Positions 10,161 to 19,711 of a DNA stretch of 64,000 bases are shown here, one piece after another (the first letter of the stretch is position 1; each line of letters opens with the position of its first letter). The translations under genes and the position numbers were made by a program. The DNA is from Photobacterium sp. DA100 (GTDB taxonomy: Bacteria > Pseudomonadota > Gammaproteobacteria > Enterobacterales > Vibrionaceae). The notes below the pieces were generated by a model, which worked only from the letters and a program-made list of their open reading frames with translations, made no database searches and was not told the DNA's origin. The stretch is from NCBI RefSeq assembly GCF_029223585.1, contig NZ_CP119423.1:1488001-1552000 (forward strand), given 5' to 3'.

Positions 10161-10192
10161 AGGCCATTGATATCAACTCAATGGCCTTTTTT
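10161..10192 (+). terminator. Rho-independent terminator after the symporter
   Basis: A perfect 10-bp stem, AGGCCATTGA (10161-10170) and TCAATGGCCT (10178-10187), loop of seven bases, then a T-run. It is 40 bases after the symporter stop. Confidence 0.93.
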
Positions 10193-10251
10193 ATTTTGCC
10201 TGTTTTGGTGGCAAGTTGTGAAGTGGCCTAGAGAAAAGGGGCTTACTGTCA

Positions 10252-10271
10252 CACTAGTCAATCAACTAGTG
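10252..10271. promoter_or_regulatory. Inverted repeat CACTAGT-N6-ACTAGTG, possible operator
   Basis: Perfect 7-bp arms (10252-10258 and 10265-10271) with a 6-base spacer, about 175 bases before the XRE-type regulator at 10445. The size suits a dimeric regulator. No regulator can be assigned from sequence; autoregulation by the downstream gene is one possibility. The remainder of this 320-base gap holds only the symporter terminator. Confidence 0.3.
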
Positions 10272-10444
10272 GCATAATAAAGCGTGCAACTTGGCTGGCA
10301 GCAAAGCTGTCGGTAGTGCCATATACCTGACAGGCTTCCATCTAAGTTATTGAAAGTAAATGATGTCATGGGTTTGTCAGGTTCGTGTCGTTCTCTATTT
10401 TCCAGAACAAAAGTACAGTTGAGTCAAACAGCAGAAAGGATTCT

Positions 10445-10915
10445 ATGATGATTGTCAGAAAGCTAAGGCTGCAGCGGGGTTGGTCGCAAGAGCACCTCTC
10501 GCAACTATCGGGTTTGAGCGTCCGGACTATCCAGCGTATCGAGCGGGGCCAGAACGCCGGACTGGAATCCTTGAAATCACTGGCTGCTGTGTTTGACATT
10601 CCAGTTACCGAACTTCAGGGAGAGCCAGCAATGAACGACAAAGCACAAATTACCCCCGATGAAATGAAAGTCATCGAGCAGGTAAGAGAGATCAAAGGTT
10701 TTTATTCCCACTTGGTCACTTATGTCTTGGTGATAGCCATGCTGTTTGTGATCAACTACATGACCGACCCGAGTTATATATGGGCATGGTGGCCGGCCAT
10801 GGGGTGGGGGATAGGGATCGTGTCCCACGGCCTGAGCGCCTTTGAAGTCTTTAACTTCTTTGGTGCAGAGTGGGAAAAACGCCAGATAGAGAAACGCCTG
10901 GGCCGCAAGCTATGA
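10445..10915 (+). CDS. XRE-family regulator with a C-terminal two-helix membrane (2TM) domain
   Basis: A 156-residue protein. Residues about 5-58 form a Cro/C1-type helix-turn-helix (QRGWSQEHLSQLSGLSVRTIQRIERGQNAGLESLKSLAAVF). After a linker, two hydrophobic segments (about 93-107 and 116-133) are followed by a charged end (EWEKRQIEKRLGRKL), as in the 2TM domain found alone or fused to such DNA-binding domains. It is probably a membrane-anchored transcription regulator. The start ATG (10445, or 10448) has AGAAAGGA upstream; an earlier in-frame start has no such site. Target genes and signal are unknown. Confidence 0.8.
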   Translation: MMIVRKLRLQRGWSQEHLSQLSGLSVRTIQRIERGQNAGLESLKSLAAVFDIPVTELQGEPAMNDKAQITPDEMKVIEQVREIKGFYSHLVTYVLVIAMLFVINYMTDPSYIWAWWPAMGWGIGIVSHGLSAFEVFNFFGAEWEKRQIEKRLGRKL

Positions 10916-10952
10916 TGTGGTTTTAAGGCCACCGGATACAACTGGATTAAGG

Positions 10953-10974
10953 GGCCGGTCGTGACCGGCCTCTT
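10953..10974 (+). terminator. Terminator after the XRE-2TM gene
   Basis: GGCCGGTC (10953-10960) pairs with GACCGGCC (10963-10970) to give a stem of at least seven bp with a four-base loop. It is followed by TCTTTGC, a short tail, so efficiency may be modest. Confidence 0.65.
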
Positions 10975-11036
10975 TGCTCAGTGCTCTAGCGCAGTAGTAG
11001 GCACACACTCAACTTCATTTAATGATGGGGGCTCAT

Positions 11037-11753
11037 ATGTCATCGAAGGCCAATGAAGAGGCTGCTCAAACGGCATCCCCTCGTCAGTGGATGAGATTAG
11101 TTGTGGTCTATCTGCTAATCCCGTTGGTTTTATTGGGATGCGCTGGGGATGTGGGGTGGTGGCAGGGATGGCTATTTTCCATGTTGTTCTTGGCGGCCGG
11201 GATCGGTGGACGTATATGGGCCGAGCGACGCCACCCAGGATTAACTGCGGAAAGACAAAATAGTAAAAATATAGGAAAAGCAAAAGGCTGGGACAGGGTG
11301 CTGGCACCACTGATGGCGGTGAGCCTTGGGTTTCCTATGGTTATAGTCGCTGGGCTGGACCATCGCCATGGTTGGTCACTCGGGTTTGCGCCTTGGCTTG
11401 TTGTCATTGGTTTTATATTGGTTTTACTCGGATATGCTTTTGCAGTGTGGGCGCTAGCGGAGAACCGGTTTTTCTCCAGTGTGGTTCGCATTCAGACAGA
11501 ACGTGGCCATGTGGTATGTGATAGCGGCCCTTACCGGTTTGTACGGCATCCGGGGTATGCCGGAAATATCCTGGCACTGTTCGGCCTTGTTTTTGCACTG
11601 AGTTCGTTATGGGCACTGATCCCTGCGGTGGTGGCATCAATTATTACGCTGATCAGAACCGTACTTGAAGATCAGACTTTGCACGAAGAGCTGCCGGGCT
11701 ATCGGGACTACGCAACACGCGTCCGCTATAGGTTGATTCCTTGTATCTACTAA
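11037..11753 (+). CDS. Isoprenylcysteine carboxyl methyltransferase-like membrane protein
   Basis: A 238-residue membrane protein with about five hydrophobic segments. The C-terminal part carries the pattern of the ICMT/PEMT group: GPYRFVRHPGYAGN (about residue 162) and LxEELPGYRDYATRVRYRLIP at the end. These bind S-adenosylmethionine in characterised members. Bacterial relatives are annotated only as membrane methyltransferases and the substrate is unknown. The ATG at 11037 is chosen because GGGGG lies seven bases upstream; in-frame ATGs at 11022 and 11025 are alternatives. It appears monocistronic, between the XRE regulator and the alkaline phosphatase gene. Confidence 0.75.
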   Translation: MSSKANEEAAQTASPRQWMRLVVVYLLIPLVLLGCAGDVGWWQGWLFSMLFLAAGIGGRIWAERRHPGLTAERQNSKNIGKAKGWDRVLAPLMAVSLGFPMVIVAGLDHRHGWSLGFAPWLVVIGFILVLLGYAFAVWALAENRFFSSVVRIQTERGHVVCDSGPYRFVRHPGYAGNILALFGLVFALSSLWALIPAVVASIITLIRTVLEDQTLHEELPGYRDYATRVRYRLIPCIY

Positions 11754-11982
11754 GAAATTGGGATACCGATTTGCTAGCCTTTGCTTGGGCTGTTTTGTGA
11801 GAGCTAGGTGAACTTATTGTCTCCGTGTCAGCAGGTCGAGATGAATTTTCAAAGGGTAGGGCAAGGTGTATCAAAGGTTATTGCCTAGTGTGATGGTGCG
11901 AGCAAACCTCTTGTTCTTCATATTATTAGATCTGTTTGTTTAACGTGGATACTCATTCATAAAAATACGAAGCCGTATATCG

Positions 11983-12022
11983 CTTTCATAAAAGCTTAGG
12001 GTTGCTGTAAGAAAAATGTCAA
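11983..12022 (+). promoter_or_regulatory. Candidate Pho box (PhoB binding site) before the alkaline phosphatase gene
   Basis: Four consecutive 11-base units start at 11983 (CTTTCAT), 11994 (GCTTAGG), 12005 (CTGTAAG) and 12016 (ATGTCAA). Three are followed by an A-rich spacer, as in the PhoB consensus CTGTCAT-N4 repeated every 11 bases. The last two units match best (5/7 and 6/7); the second is poor. The site ends 45 bases before the alkaline phosphatase ATG. The rest of the 313-base gap after the methyltransferase gene shows no gene. Confidence 0.6.
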
Positions 12023-12067
12023 AACAAGTTGATTAACTAACGCCGAATTTATCCATCGGGAACAAAG

Positions 12068-13645
12068 ATGAAACACATAGTAAAACCCCTCGTTGTAGCC
12101 GTTGCTGCTTCGACCATGTCTTTTTCGGTACTATCGGCAGAAATCAAGAATGTTATTCTTATGATTGGTGACGGCATGGGGCCGCAGCAAGTAGGTTTGC
12201 TAGAAACATACGCAAACAATGCACCAAATTCTATTTACAACGGTGAAACCACCGCATTGTATAAACTCGCTCAAGAGGGGGTGATTGGTGCTTCGCTAAC
12301 TCACCCGCATGAAGCTATTGTTGTCGACTCTGCATGTTCAGCAACCATGCTGGCGACCGGAATACATACCGCTTCAGAGGTGATTGGCATAAACTCGAAC
12401 GGTGACCATGTTGAAACCGTGCTCGAAAAAGCAAAACGCCTTGGTAAAGCAACGGGCCTGGTTTCTGATACTCGCCTGACCCACGCCACTCCAGCGGCAT
12501 TTGCAGCGCATCAGCCTCACCGTTCTCTGGAAAACGAAATTGCGGCTGACATGCTAGAAGCCGGTGTTGATGTCATGCTCTCTGGTGGTCTTCGCCACTG
12601 GATCCCAAAATCGACTAACGATAAAGGTGCCACCTACCAGGAGCTTGAGAAACTGACACAAGGTGATGTGGATCTGAAGTCCAAGCGCCGTGATGAGCGT
12701 AATCTACTTACCGAGGCGAAAAACGAAGGCTACAGCCTAGTCTTCAACAAAGACATGCTAGAAAAAGTACAAGGCGACAAGCTACTTGGCCTGTTTGCTT
12801 CTTCTGGTATGAACGATGGTATTGCTTATAGTCATTCCAAAAATGACCCCAACCGAACTCAGCCATCGCTTAAAGAGATGACGGAGAAAGCAATCGCTTT
12901 GCTTTCAAAAGATAAAGACGGCTTCTTCCTGATGGTGGAAGGCGGTCAAATTGACTGGGCTGGTCACAGTAATGATGCAGGTACGATGCTGCATGAAATG
13001 ATCAAGTTCGATGAAGCGGTGAACTCTGTGTATGAGTGGGCCAAAGATCGCGATGATACCTTAATCATCGTAACCGCTGACCACGAAACAGGCTCATTCG
13101 GCTTCAGCTATTCTTCACAAGGTATACCCGAGCCGGAAAAACGTTCAGGGGAAGCATTCCAGAAACGCGATTATGCGCCTAACTTTAACTTTGGCAAGTT
13201 TGAGATCTTAGATGGGCTTTACAACCAGAAGATTAGCTATGCCCAGATGTTCAGCAAGTTCGATCAACTTGATAAAGAACAGCAGACTGCTGAAAAGCTT
13301 GCTGAAATCGTCAACTCAAACAGTGATTTCCCGATCACGGTAGCTCAAGCGAAAAACGTGATGACGACAAAGCCGAACCCGTATCATCACGAAAACCACA
13401 AATACCTAGCCAGTGAGGAAGTGCCAGCAATCAACGATTTTGATGCGTTCTTCCCATACAATGATCGCGGCAACTTGCTGGCTCGCGAGCATGCCACGGG
13501 TCAAAATACAGTTTGGGGAACAGGTACGCATACTCATACTCCAGTTAATGTATTTGCTTGGGGGCCTCTGAAAGAGATCGTCCCAGTCTCTAAAATCATG
13601 CACCACTCAGAGCTTGGTGAATACATTAAACAGATGGTGAAGTAG
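12068..13645 (+). CDS. Secreted alkaline phosphatase
   Basis: A 525-residue phosphomonoesterase of the PhoA/alkaline phosphatase superfamily. A signal peptide is clear (MKHIVKPLVVAVAASTMSFSVLSA, cleavage about residue 24), so it acts in the periplasm or outside. IGDGMGPQQ near 35 holds a metal-binding Asp. VVDSACSATMLATG near 84 holds the phosphorylated Ser, and VEGGQIDWAGHSND and TADHETGSFGF hold further metal ligands. It is longer than E. coli PhoA (471 residues) and fits the Vibrio-type enzymes. It releases phosphate from organic esters, which agrees with the Pho box just upstream. A bidirectional terminator follows. Confidence 0.93.
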   Translation: MKHIVKPLVVAVAASTMSFSVLSAEIKNVILMIGDGMGPQQVGLLETYANNAPNSIYNGETTALYKLAQEGVIGASLTHPHEAIVVDSACSATMLATGIHTASEVIGINSNGDHVETVLEKAKRLGKATGLVSDTRLTHATPAAFAAHQPHRSLENEIAADMLEAGVDVMLSGGLRHWIPKSTNDKGATYQELEKLTQGDVDLKSKRRDERNLLTEAKNEGYSLVFNKDMLEKVQGDKLLGLFASSGMNDGIAYSHSKNDPNRTQPSLKEMTEKAIALLSKDKDGFFLMVEGGQIDWAGHSNDAGTMLHEMIKFDEAVNSVYEWAKDRDDTLIIVTADHETGSFGFSYSSQGIPEPEKRSGEAFQKRDYAPNFNFGKFEILDGLYNQKISYAQMFSKFDQLDKEQQTAEKLAEIVNSNSDFPITVAQAKNVMTTKPNPYHHENHKYLASEEVPAINDFDAFFPYNDRGNLLAREHATGQNTVWGTGTHTHTPVNVFAWGPLKEIVPVSKIMHHSELGEYIKQMVK

Positions 13646-13697
13646 GCTTCTGCTGTAGACCTTCACTAAAATCTCAGCTCATACGCGCCAATGAAAC

Positions 13698-13732
13698 AAC
13701 GGCCCTAAGCAGACGCTCAGGGCCGTTTTGTA
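13698..13732 (+). terminator. Terminator shared by the convergent phosphatase and chemoreceptor genes
   Basis: AACGGCCCT (13698-13706) pairs with AGGGCCGTT (13719-13727); the inner AGC/GCT extends the stem. TTTTGTATTTT follows on the + strand. On the - strand the tail is weaker (GTTTCATT). Confidence 0.88.
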
Positions 13733-13775
13733 TTTTATAAGGACTCAGTGTTCCCGAAAGTCTACATGGTGTGAA

Positions 13776-15644
13776 TTACACCACAAACTTGTTCATGATC
13801 GCGTCTTGCTCCCGGACTTTATTGATTTGCTCTTCCAGAGCCTGATCGGCGGCCGCCGCGGCATCAGAGACCTGCACACTGAGCTCTTTGATGTTTAGCG
13901 TGTTGGTATTGATCTCCTCGGCCACCAGGCTCTGCTCCTCGGCGGCAGAAGCGATTTGCAGGTTCATGTCGTTGATCTGCTGGATGGCCCCGCTGATCCT
14001 GACCAGCGCCTCGTCCGCTTCTTGAGATTTCTCCACCGTCGAGGCCGCAGTCTCTTTGCTCATGCCCATCACGTTCGCCGCCGAGCTTGCCCCGGACTGC
14101 AGTTGCTCGATCATCTGGCGAATTTCGGTGGTGGACTCCTGCGTTCGTTGGGCGAGTGTCCGCACCTCATCGGCCACAACGGCAAAGCCTCGGCCAGATT
14201 CACCGGCACGCGCCGCCTCAATGGCCGCATTGAGGGCCAGCAGGTTGGTTTGATCGGCGATTTCATTGATCACCTTGAGAATGGACTCAATGTTGCCCGT
14301 CGACGCTTCCAGTTGTTTGACCACCTCAACCGCCTGATCAATTTGCGCGGAAAGATCTGAGATGGCACTGGCCGTGTGGGAGACAATGCGCCCACCGTCT
14401 TTGACCGCGTCATCAGCCTGTTGTGCTGCCGTGGCCGCCCCCTGTGCATTATTGGCTACCTCAACCGAGGTTGCCGCCATTTCGTGCATGGCGGTTGCCA
14501 ACTGATCCAGCTCTTTCAGCTGGTTGGACATGGCAGAAGCTGACTGTTGGGCCCCGGCGGCAGTTTGTTCGGTGCCGAGCAAAATATCACTGCTGAGTGA
14601 TTTAGATTGCAGGATCAGGTTTTGCAGTTTCTCGGTAAAGGCATTGAATCCTTTAGCCAGCACCGCAAACTCCTGATCGGTATTGGTATCCAGCCGTCGG
14701 GTGAGATCGCCCTGGCCTGATGCCACATCCTGTATCGCGGTGTTGAGATCTGTCAGCGGTCGCATCAATACCTTGATCAAGACTAGCAGAGCGATAATTC
14801 CGGCCACCATGGCGATTAGCGAGTAGATAACCGCATCTGTCCGAAGCTGGTTGACTGCGGCAAAAGCGACGTTTTCATCCAGTACCGCACCGATATACCA
14901 CTCTTGGCCTGTGATCTGGGTAAAGGACAAGGTCACGGTTTTACCGTCTAGCTCAGCGTGGACGGCATTTGTTGCAATCGGGTTGTTGCCGACAAACTCG
15001 CTCATTGGCTTACCGTTAAATCTGGCGTCGGGATGGGCAATGGTCGTGCCATCACCCGCGACGATGAAGAGGTAACCGGCATTGAATAAAGAGACTTGGT
15101 TCACCAGCTCGGCCAGGCCTGACAGGCTCATGTCGAAGAAGATCGCCCCCTGGAATTGCCCGTCAGAGAGCAAGGGACTGGCGATGGAGACCAAAATCTC
15201 ATTGCTGACAGAGTCTGCGTAAGGGGACGTGATAACAATATCGCGGCTTTGCTTGCTATCGATGTACCACGGGCGAGCTCGCGGCTCCCAGGACTCCCCA
15301 GGATCCCAGCTCGGGTCATTGCTGGTGAAGCTGCCATCTTTTTCAAATCCCAGTCCGGTGAGCAAAAAAGCGTGTTTGAGAGTGGGTTGCTCAATGACGG
15401 TTTGGATATTGTCCAGTGACATGTCACTGGATACCAGGCTGGCAGTATAGGCAGCGAGAGACTTTTTGCTTGATAGTTCGGCATTGACCGTATTGCTCAT
15501 GCCGGAAATGATCTCATCCATACTTTGCATGACTAAAGACTGGATTTGGTTTTTGGTATTGAAATATTGGTTGGCAGACAGGAGCGAGAGTGCTGCTAGT
15601 AATATTGCCGACGATGTTGCGACAACTTTATGGCTGAACTTCAT
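13776..15644 (-). CDS. Methyl-accepting chemotaxis protein with dCACHE-type sensor
   Basis: A 622-residue chemoreceptor. An N-terminal membrane helix (about 7-25) is followed by a periplasmic double-CACHE domain (about 30-270). Recognisable there are the [18 protein letters not shown] block and a CACHE-like [13 protein letters not shown] second helix (about 275-295) leads to a HAMP segment and the cytoplasmic signalling domain. The hairpin tip [38 protein letters not shown] is intact. It signals to CheW/CheA and the flagellar motor; its ligand is unknown, although dCACHE domains often bind amino acids. The ATG at 15644 is used because GAGGGAT precedes it. A GCCGACAT element upstream (complement of 15683-15690) resembles a sigma-28 -10 box, only tentatively. 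Confidence 0.93.
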   Translation of the reverse strand: MKFSHKVVATSSAILLAALSLLSANQYFNTKNQIQSLVMQSMDEIISGMSNTVNAELSSKKSLAAYTASLVSSDMSLDNIQTVIEQPTLKHAFLLTGLGFEKDGSFTSNDPSWDPGESWEPRARPWYIDSKQSRDIVITSPYADSVSNEILVSIASPLLSDGQFQGAIFFDMSLSGLAELVNQVSLFNAGYLFIVAGDGTTIAHPDARFNGKPMSEFVGNNPIATNAVHAELDGKTVTLSFTQITGQEWYIGAVLDENVAFAAVNQLRTDAVIYSLIAMVAGIIALLVLIKVLMRPLTDLNTAIQDVASGQGDLTRRLDTNTDQEFAVLAKGFNAFTEKLQNLILQSKSLSSDILLGTEQTAAGAQQSASAMSNQLKELDQLATAMHEMAATSVEVANNAQGAATAAQQADDAVKDGGRIVSHTASAISDLSAQIDQAVEVVKQLEASTGNIESILKVINEIADQTNLLALNAAIEAARAGESGRGFAVVADEVRTLAQRTQESTTEIRQMIEQLQSGASSAANVMGMSKETAASTVEKSQEADEALVRISGAIQQINDMNLQIASAAEEQSLVAEEINTNTLNIKELSVQVSDAAAAADQALEEQINKVREQDAIMNKFVV

Positions 15645-15853
15645 TGGATCCCTCAACAAGCACTGAAATTAGAATAACTATAATGTCGGCGCTGTAATGG
15701 AATTGTTAATCGTCATTGTCAAGGAGTGTGATCTGAAGTTGGATTTTTTTGCTGTATTGTTATGAAAAAGAAGTTTTATATGCTACCGGGTGATTATGGC
15801 TGTTGTGCTCAAGCGGATGGCTGAGTATGAACGCAATGAGCGAAGGGCAAAAC

Positions 15854-15880
15854 AAGAAAGGCAGGTAGCCTGCCTTTCTT
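15854..15880 (-). terminator. Terminator of purC
   Basis: A perfect 12-bp inverted repeat, AAGAAAGGCAGG (15854-15865) and CCTGCCTTTCTT (15869-15880), with a 3-base loop. On the - strand it is followed by GTTTTG. It is 22 bases after the purC stop. Confidence 0.88.
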
Positions 15881-15902
15881 TAAAGAGATACGAATCCGGT
15901 AG

Positions 15903-17006
15903 TTAGTCGATCAAACCATATTCATCGCGCAGGACGGCAATGATTTCTGCTTTCGGGTTTTGACTAAGCTGGATTTTATCGCCAGTGATTTTCTCGGCAA
16001 TCTCGGTGTAGATCTTCGACAGGTTCATCAGGGCATCCACCGGCAGCTCGTTGTCACGGGCCAGGGCGAAGCGCTCATCCATGCGGTCTTTATTCAGCAG
16101 GATATCTGGATCCGGGAAGTGGTTCAGCAGCATCTGGCGGAAGCCTTCCTTGGAGTTTTCGATGATTTCACCATCGCGGTAAGCCGCACCGTCCCAGATA
16201 CGGGAAGAATCCGGTGTGCCCACTTCATCCATGTAGATCAGCTTTTCATTGCCTTTGGCATCGGTTACGTAACCGAATTCGAACTTAGTATCGACGAAGA
16301 TCTGATCCAACGCCGCCAGCTCTTTGCTGATCACATCGAAGCCTTCCTCGAGCAGCTGCTCGTAGCGGCCGATATCATCGGCGCTGCGGAAGTTGAATGC
16401 TTCAAAGTTGTTCTCCAGATCGGAGCGGGTGACATTGACATCGTCGACTTCCGGCACACCAGGAATACCGGTAAGAATTCCCTTGGTCGATGGCGTCATC
16501 AGTAGCTCAGGCAATTTCTGATCTTTTTCCAGTCCTTCTGGCAGTTCGATACCACAGAAGTTGCGCTCGCCTTGGCTGTAGGCTCGCCACATTGAACCTG
16601 TGATGTACTGGCGGCAAATCGCTTCAACCATCACGGGCTTGGCTTTTTGTACGATCCAGACAAACGGGTGCGGGATATCCAGGATATGGCTGTCGGCTAG
16701 GCCATTTTCACGGAATAGCTTGAACCAGTGGTTGGAAATGGCGTTGAGTGCTGCCCCTTTACCCGGTACGCCTCTCAGGCCGCCTTCGGCGTGCCAGATG
16801 CAGTCGAAAGCAGAGATACGATCACTGATCACCATGATAGCCAGCGGGGCATCAGGTTGAACGTTGTAGCCTTTCTCTTTGATCAAGCGACGGCTATCTT
16901 CTTCGGTTAACCAGTAGACGGAACGAACCTTACCGCTATGGACGAGTTTATCGGTTCGGATTGGCAGGTCATCATTTACAGCGAGAACTTGATCAGCAAG
17001 GCTCAT
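15903..17006 (-). CDS. purC: Phosphoribosylaminoimidazole-succinocarboxamide synthase (SAICAR synthetase)
   Basis: Joins aspartate to CAIR with ATP in purine biosynthesis, in the cytosol. The product has 367 residues, the long form found in Vibrionaceae, whereas E. coli PurC has 237. Family motifs are [11 protein letters not shown] (nucleotide-binding start), [22 protein letters not shown] and the ATP-site region DTKFEFGY with the following [15 protein letters not shown]. The gene is transcribed alone and ends at a strong hairpin. Upstream lies a near-perfect PurR operator, so it is probably repressed by PurR with hypoxanthine or guanine. Confidence 0.96.
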   Translation of the reverse strand: MSLADQVLAVNDDLPIRTDKLVHSGKVRSVYWLTEEDSRRLIKEKGYNVQPDAPLAIMVISDRISAFDCIWHAEGGLRGVPGKGAALNAISNHWFKLFRENGLADSHILDIPHPFVWIVQKAKPVMVEAICRQYITGSMWRAYSQGERNFCGIELPEGLEKDQKLPELLMTPSTKGILTGIPGVPEVDDVNVTRSDLENNFEAFNFRSADDIGRYEQLLEEGFDVISKELAALDQIFVDTKFEFGYVTDAKGNEKLIYMDEVGTPDSSRIWDGAAYRDGEIIENSKEGFRQMLLNHFPDPDILLNKDRMDERFALARDNELPVDALMNLSKIYTEIAEKITGDKIQLSQNPKAEIIAVLRDEYGLID

Positions 17007-17103
17007 GGCGAATTCCTATTTCAAAAGTTAAACGAAGGTAACCCGTGGTGGCATGACAAGCGGTTTTGCCCATGCCTGGGTCTCTAAACCCTTAATGGGG
17101 GCG

Positions 17104-17109
17104 ATAATA
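17104..17109 (-). promoter_or_regulatory. Possible purC -10 element
   Basis: Read on the - strand this is TATTAT, about 100 bases before the purC ATG. A matching -35 is weak. The PurR palindrome at 17141-17152 lies 31 bases further upstream, close enough to interfere with RNA polymerase at this promoter. Confidence 0.4.
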
Positions 17110-17140
17110 ACAGAACTCTCATGGCCTTTCAGCTAGAAAA

Positions 17141-17152
17141 GCAAACGTTTGC
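17141..17152. promoter_or_regulatory. PurR operator (PUR box)
   Basis: The core GCAAACGTTTGC is a perfect 12-base palindrome. Read on the - strand the site is GCGCAAACGTTTGCTT, almost identical to the PurR consensus ACGCAAACGTTTNCNT. It lies in the purC-helicase intergenic region, 135 bases from the purC start and 125 bases from the helicase start. Confidence 0.85.
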
Positions 17153-17276
17153 GCAATTTTATTTTTCATCCAAATATCGAATTTATGTGAACCGATTTCA
17201 ATTGGTCATATTTTATTCAGGGGCCAACGGCGAAGTGTGGCAAAATCGGTCTCCCATTTTCTACTCAAGGCCCACC

Positions 17277-19646
17277 ATGACCCGTTATACCAGCGAACAA
17301 TCGGCATTTATTGATCACCAGCACGGGAATGCCCTTTGTATTGCCGGGGCTGGAACCGGGAAAACCACCACCCTGGTCGGCTTGATTGAGCAGAAGTTAG
17401 CGACTATCCCTGCCCAAGAAATGCTGGTGCTGATGTTCAACCGGGATATTCGCACCGATTTCCAGGCCAAGCTGCGGGATAGCGGGATCCAAGCGCAGGT
17501 GCCGGTGCATACTTTCCACAGTTTCTGTTTGAAGTTCCTCAACCAAACTGGGTTTATCCGCAATACCGGTTATAGGGTCGATTATCAGAGTGGTGAAAGT
17601 GACAAGGCTCTGGTAAAGGCTATCCTGCGGGAGTTATCCGGTCTTGAAAAGACTTACCAGCGCCAGCAGATGATCAAAGATCCGAAAACCATCGAGTTGC
17701 TACTGAGCTTTATCGGGTTGGTGAAGGCGTACATGCTGTCGCCGCACGAAGTGTTCAAAATTGCCGAAATCAACCGGGACTACCTGTTTATTCTTGATGC
17801 CTACGAGCAGTTTGAAACCCTACGAAAAAAACAGCGCCTGTTGTTTTTTGACGACTGGCTGGTGGAAACCGTCAAATTGCTCGAGAGCGATGATGCTATC
17901 CGCGCGCATTTTCACCAGCACTGCAAGCTGGTGGTGGTTGATGAGTTTCAGGATATCAATACCGCCCAGTACCGTTTGCTGAAACAGCTGCTGGGGCCGC
18001 AAACTCAGTTGCTGGCGGTGGGAGATGTCGACCAGTGTATCTATAAATGGCGGGGGAGTGCGCCGCAGTTCATGCTCAACTTTGAGCAGGATTTCGCGCC
18101 CGCGAAAACCTATACCCTGTCGCAGACATTCCGTTTCGGTCATAGCTTGGCCTTGGCCGCGAGCCATTTGATTGCCAACAACAAAGAGCGCTTCAGTGAG
18201 TTTTTGACTGTCTCGGGAGAGGGCATTTCCGATACCCAGATCGTCGAATGTGGCTCATCCCGGCAGGTCGGGGAAATCGCCAATGCCATCAGCCAGTATC
18301 TGGCCGAGGGCGGCCAGCCTTCCGATGTGGCGATCCTGGTTCGCCGCTGGTCGCAAACCTTGCTGTTCGAGCTGGCTTTTCTCAGCAAACAATTGCCTTA
18401 TCAGATGCCGGTGCCGTCGGTATTGGCCCACAGCCGGGAAGTGAAATTGCTGATGGAGTTGGCTACCCTGGCGACGCCACGCTTTTCTGAACTTGCAGTG
18501 GCACAGAAAGCGAGTTTGCTGTTTAGCTTGATGTGCTTTCCTCACTGCTATGTGCCCAATAAATCCTTGAAGCCATTGTGCGAGCAGCTGGCGGGCATGG
18601 AGCCTTCGCAGTGGCTGACGTTTATCGGGCGCTATGAAAAGGCCAACGCCACGCTGAAGCTCGACAACTTGATTGAGCGCCTGGCGTTACTTACGCGGCT
18701 GATGCGTAAAGGCAGTTTCAAAGCCGCGGAAGTCTACCAGCAATACCGCAACGAAAGTGGCTTGGATAGCTGGATCTGGAAAACCGAAGCCACGGCATCG
18801 GAAATCGAGGAAGCGGTGGAGCGGCTGGACAGTGTTGCCACCGTGCTGGAGGCGATGGATCAGAGCTGTGAAAAGGCGCTGCAGTATTTCGAGTATTACA
18901 CCCAACAGTCTGGCCAGAAAAGCGCCAACACCAATGCGGGCTCCAAAGAGCCTGACGCGCAAAATGCCCTCCAGCTGACAACCATTTTCCGCGCCAAGGG
19001 CTGTGAATACCACCATGTCCATCTGCCGTTTTGGGACAAGGATGCCTTTCCCTATGTGAATCGGACTTCCGGTACCGTGGGGGCCGATTTGGAGGAAGAG
19101 CGCCGCTTGGCCTATGTCGCCCTGACCCGGGCCAAACAAAAAGCCTTTGTCTATTACACCATGCCCGACAAGCCGTCGGTGAAGGCAACCAATGCCAGCC
19201 GGTTTGTGCTGGAAGGGAAAATCAACCTGGCCCAGGACCTGGGACCCAAGCTCTACCAGCAAGGTACGCTGCCTTATTACTCGAGCCCGGTTGCCGAGGA
19301 ATACTGCCGCCGCATGGGGCGGGAGCAGGATGTTGCCGAGCCGCCGGTAAAGAAAACCAAGAAGCTCCCGAGTGCAAAAGCGGTGAGAATAAGCGGCGGG
19401 AAACAAACGGATGCCGGCTTAAGTAGCGGCAACGAATACAGTTACAAATGGGCCATGCAGCAGCCACTGCCGGACAATGCTGAGAAAGTGATTCGGGCAA
19501 TGGTGAAAACCAAAAATGCCAAATACTTGGATGGTGAGATAAATCGAATTATCAGGGAGTTGCCGTCGGTGTCGGAGACCAAGAAGAAAGTGCTGGTCAA
19601 CCGCCTGATTGTCGCGGCTAATGCCAGAAGTCTGGTTCGGCGTTAG
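17277..19646 (+). CDS. UvrD/Rep-type ATP-dependent DNA helicase
   Basis: A 789-residue superfamily 1A helicase. Visible motifs are Walker A CIAGAGTGKTTT near residue 21, VVVDEFQDIN (Walker B/motif II), GDVDQCIYKWRGS (motif III), SQTFRFGHSLA (motif IV region), LQLTTIFRAKGCEYHHV (motif V) and LAYVALTRAKQKAFVYY (motif VI). Substrate and pathway (repair, replication restart) cannot be told from sequence; it is shorter at the C-terminal side than RecB and differs from canonical UvrD/Rep. The start at 17277 (MTRYTSEQ) is preferred: AAGG precedes it and the helicase fold begins there. A frame open back to 17121 would run across the PurR operator. It converges with arcC at a shared terminator. Confidence 0.9.
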   Translation: MTRYTSEQSAFIDHQHGNALCIAGAGTGKTTTLVGLIEQKLATIPAQEMLVLMFNRDIRTDFQAKLRDSGIQAQVPVHTFHSFCLKFLNQTGFIRNTGYRVDYQSGESDKALVKAILRELSGLEKTYQRQQMIKDPKTIELLLSFIGLVKAYMLSPHEVFKIAEINRDYLFILDAYEQFETLRKKQRLLFFDDWLVETVKLLESDDAIRAHFHQHCKLVVVDEFQDINTAQYRLLKQLLGPQTQLLAVGDVDQCIYKWRGSAPQFMLNFEQDFAPAKTYTLSQTFRFGHSLALAASHLIANNKERFSEFLTVSGEGISDTQIVECGSSRQVGEIANAISQYLAEGGQPSDVAILVRRWSQTLLFELAFLSKQLPYQMPVPSVLAHSREVKLLMELATLATPRFSELAVAQKASLLFSLMCFPHCYVPNKSLKPLCEQLAGMEPSQWLTFIGRYEKANATLKLDNLIERLALLTRLMRKGSFKAAEVYQQYRNESGLDSWIWKTEATASEIEEAVERLDSVATVLEAMDQSCEKALQYFEYYTQQSGQKSANTNAGSKEPDAQNALQLTTIFRAKGCEYHHVHLPFWDKDAFPYVNRTSGTVGADLEEERRLAYVALTRAKQKAFVYYTMPDKPSVKATNASRFVLEGKINLAQDLGPKLYQQGTLPYYSSPVAEEYCRRMGREQDVAEPPVKKTKKLPSAKAVRISGGKQTDAGLSSGNEYSYKWAMQQPLPDNAEKVIRAMVKTKNAKYLDGEINRIIRELPSVSETKKKVLVNRLIVAANARSLVRR

Positions 19647-19658
19647 TTTAACGAGAAT

Positions 19659-19688
19659 AAAACTAAGCCTCATCAGAGGCTTAGTTTT
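19659..19688. terminator. Bidirectional terminator between the helicase and carbamate kinase genes
   Basis: A perfect 13-bp stem, AAAACTAAGCCTC (19659-19671) and GAGGCTTAGTTTT (19676-19688), loop ATCA. It has A- and T-rich bases on both sides, so it can end transcription from either direction. Confidence 0.93.
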
Positions 19689-19711
19689 TATATGGCTAAA
19701 ACGGTATTGGC

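Noticed and set aside
17121..17276. N-terminal extension of the helicase
   Set aside because: The extension crosses the PurR operator, has no helicase similarity, and a ribosome site precedes the ATG at 17277.
18687..19406. 239-codon frame opposite the helicase gene
   Set aside because: Antisense shadow of helicase codons; no family match seen.
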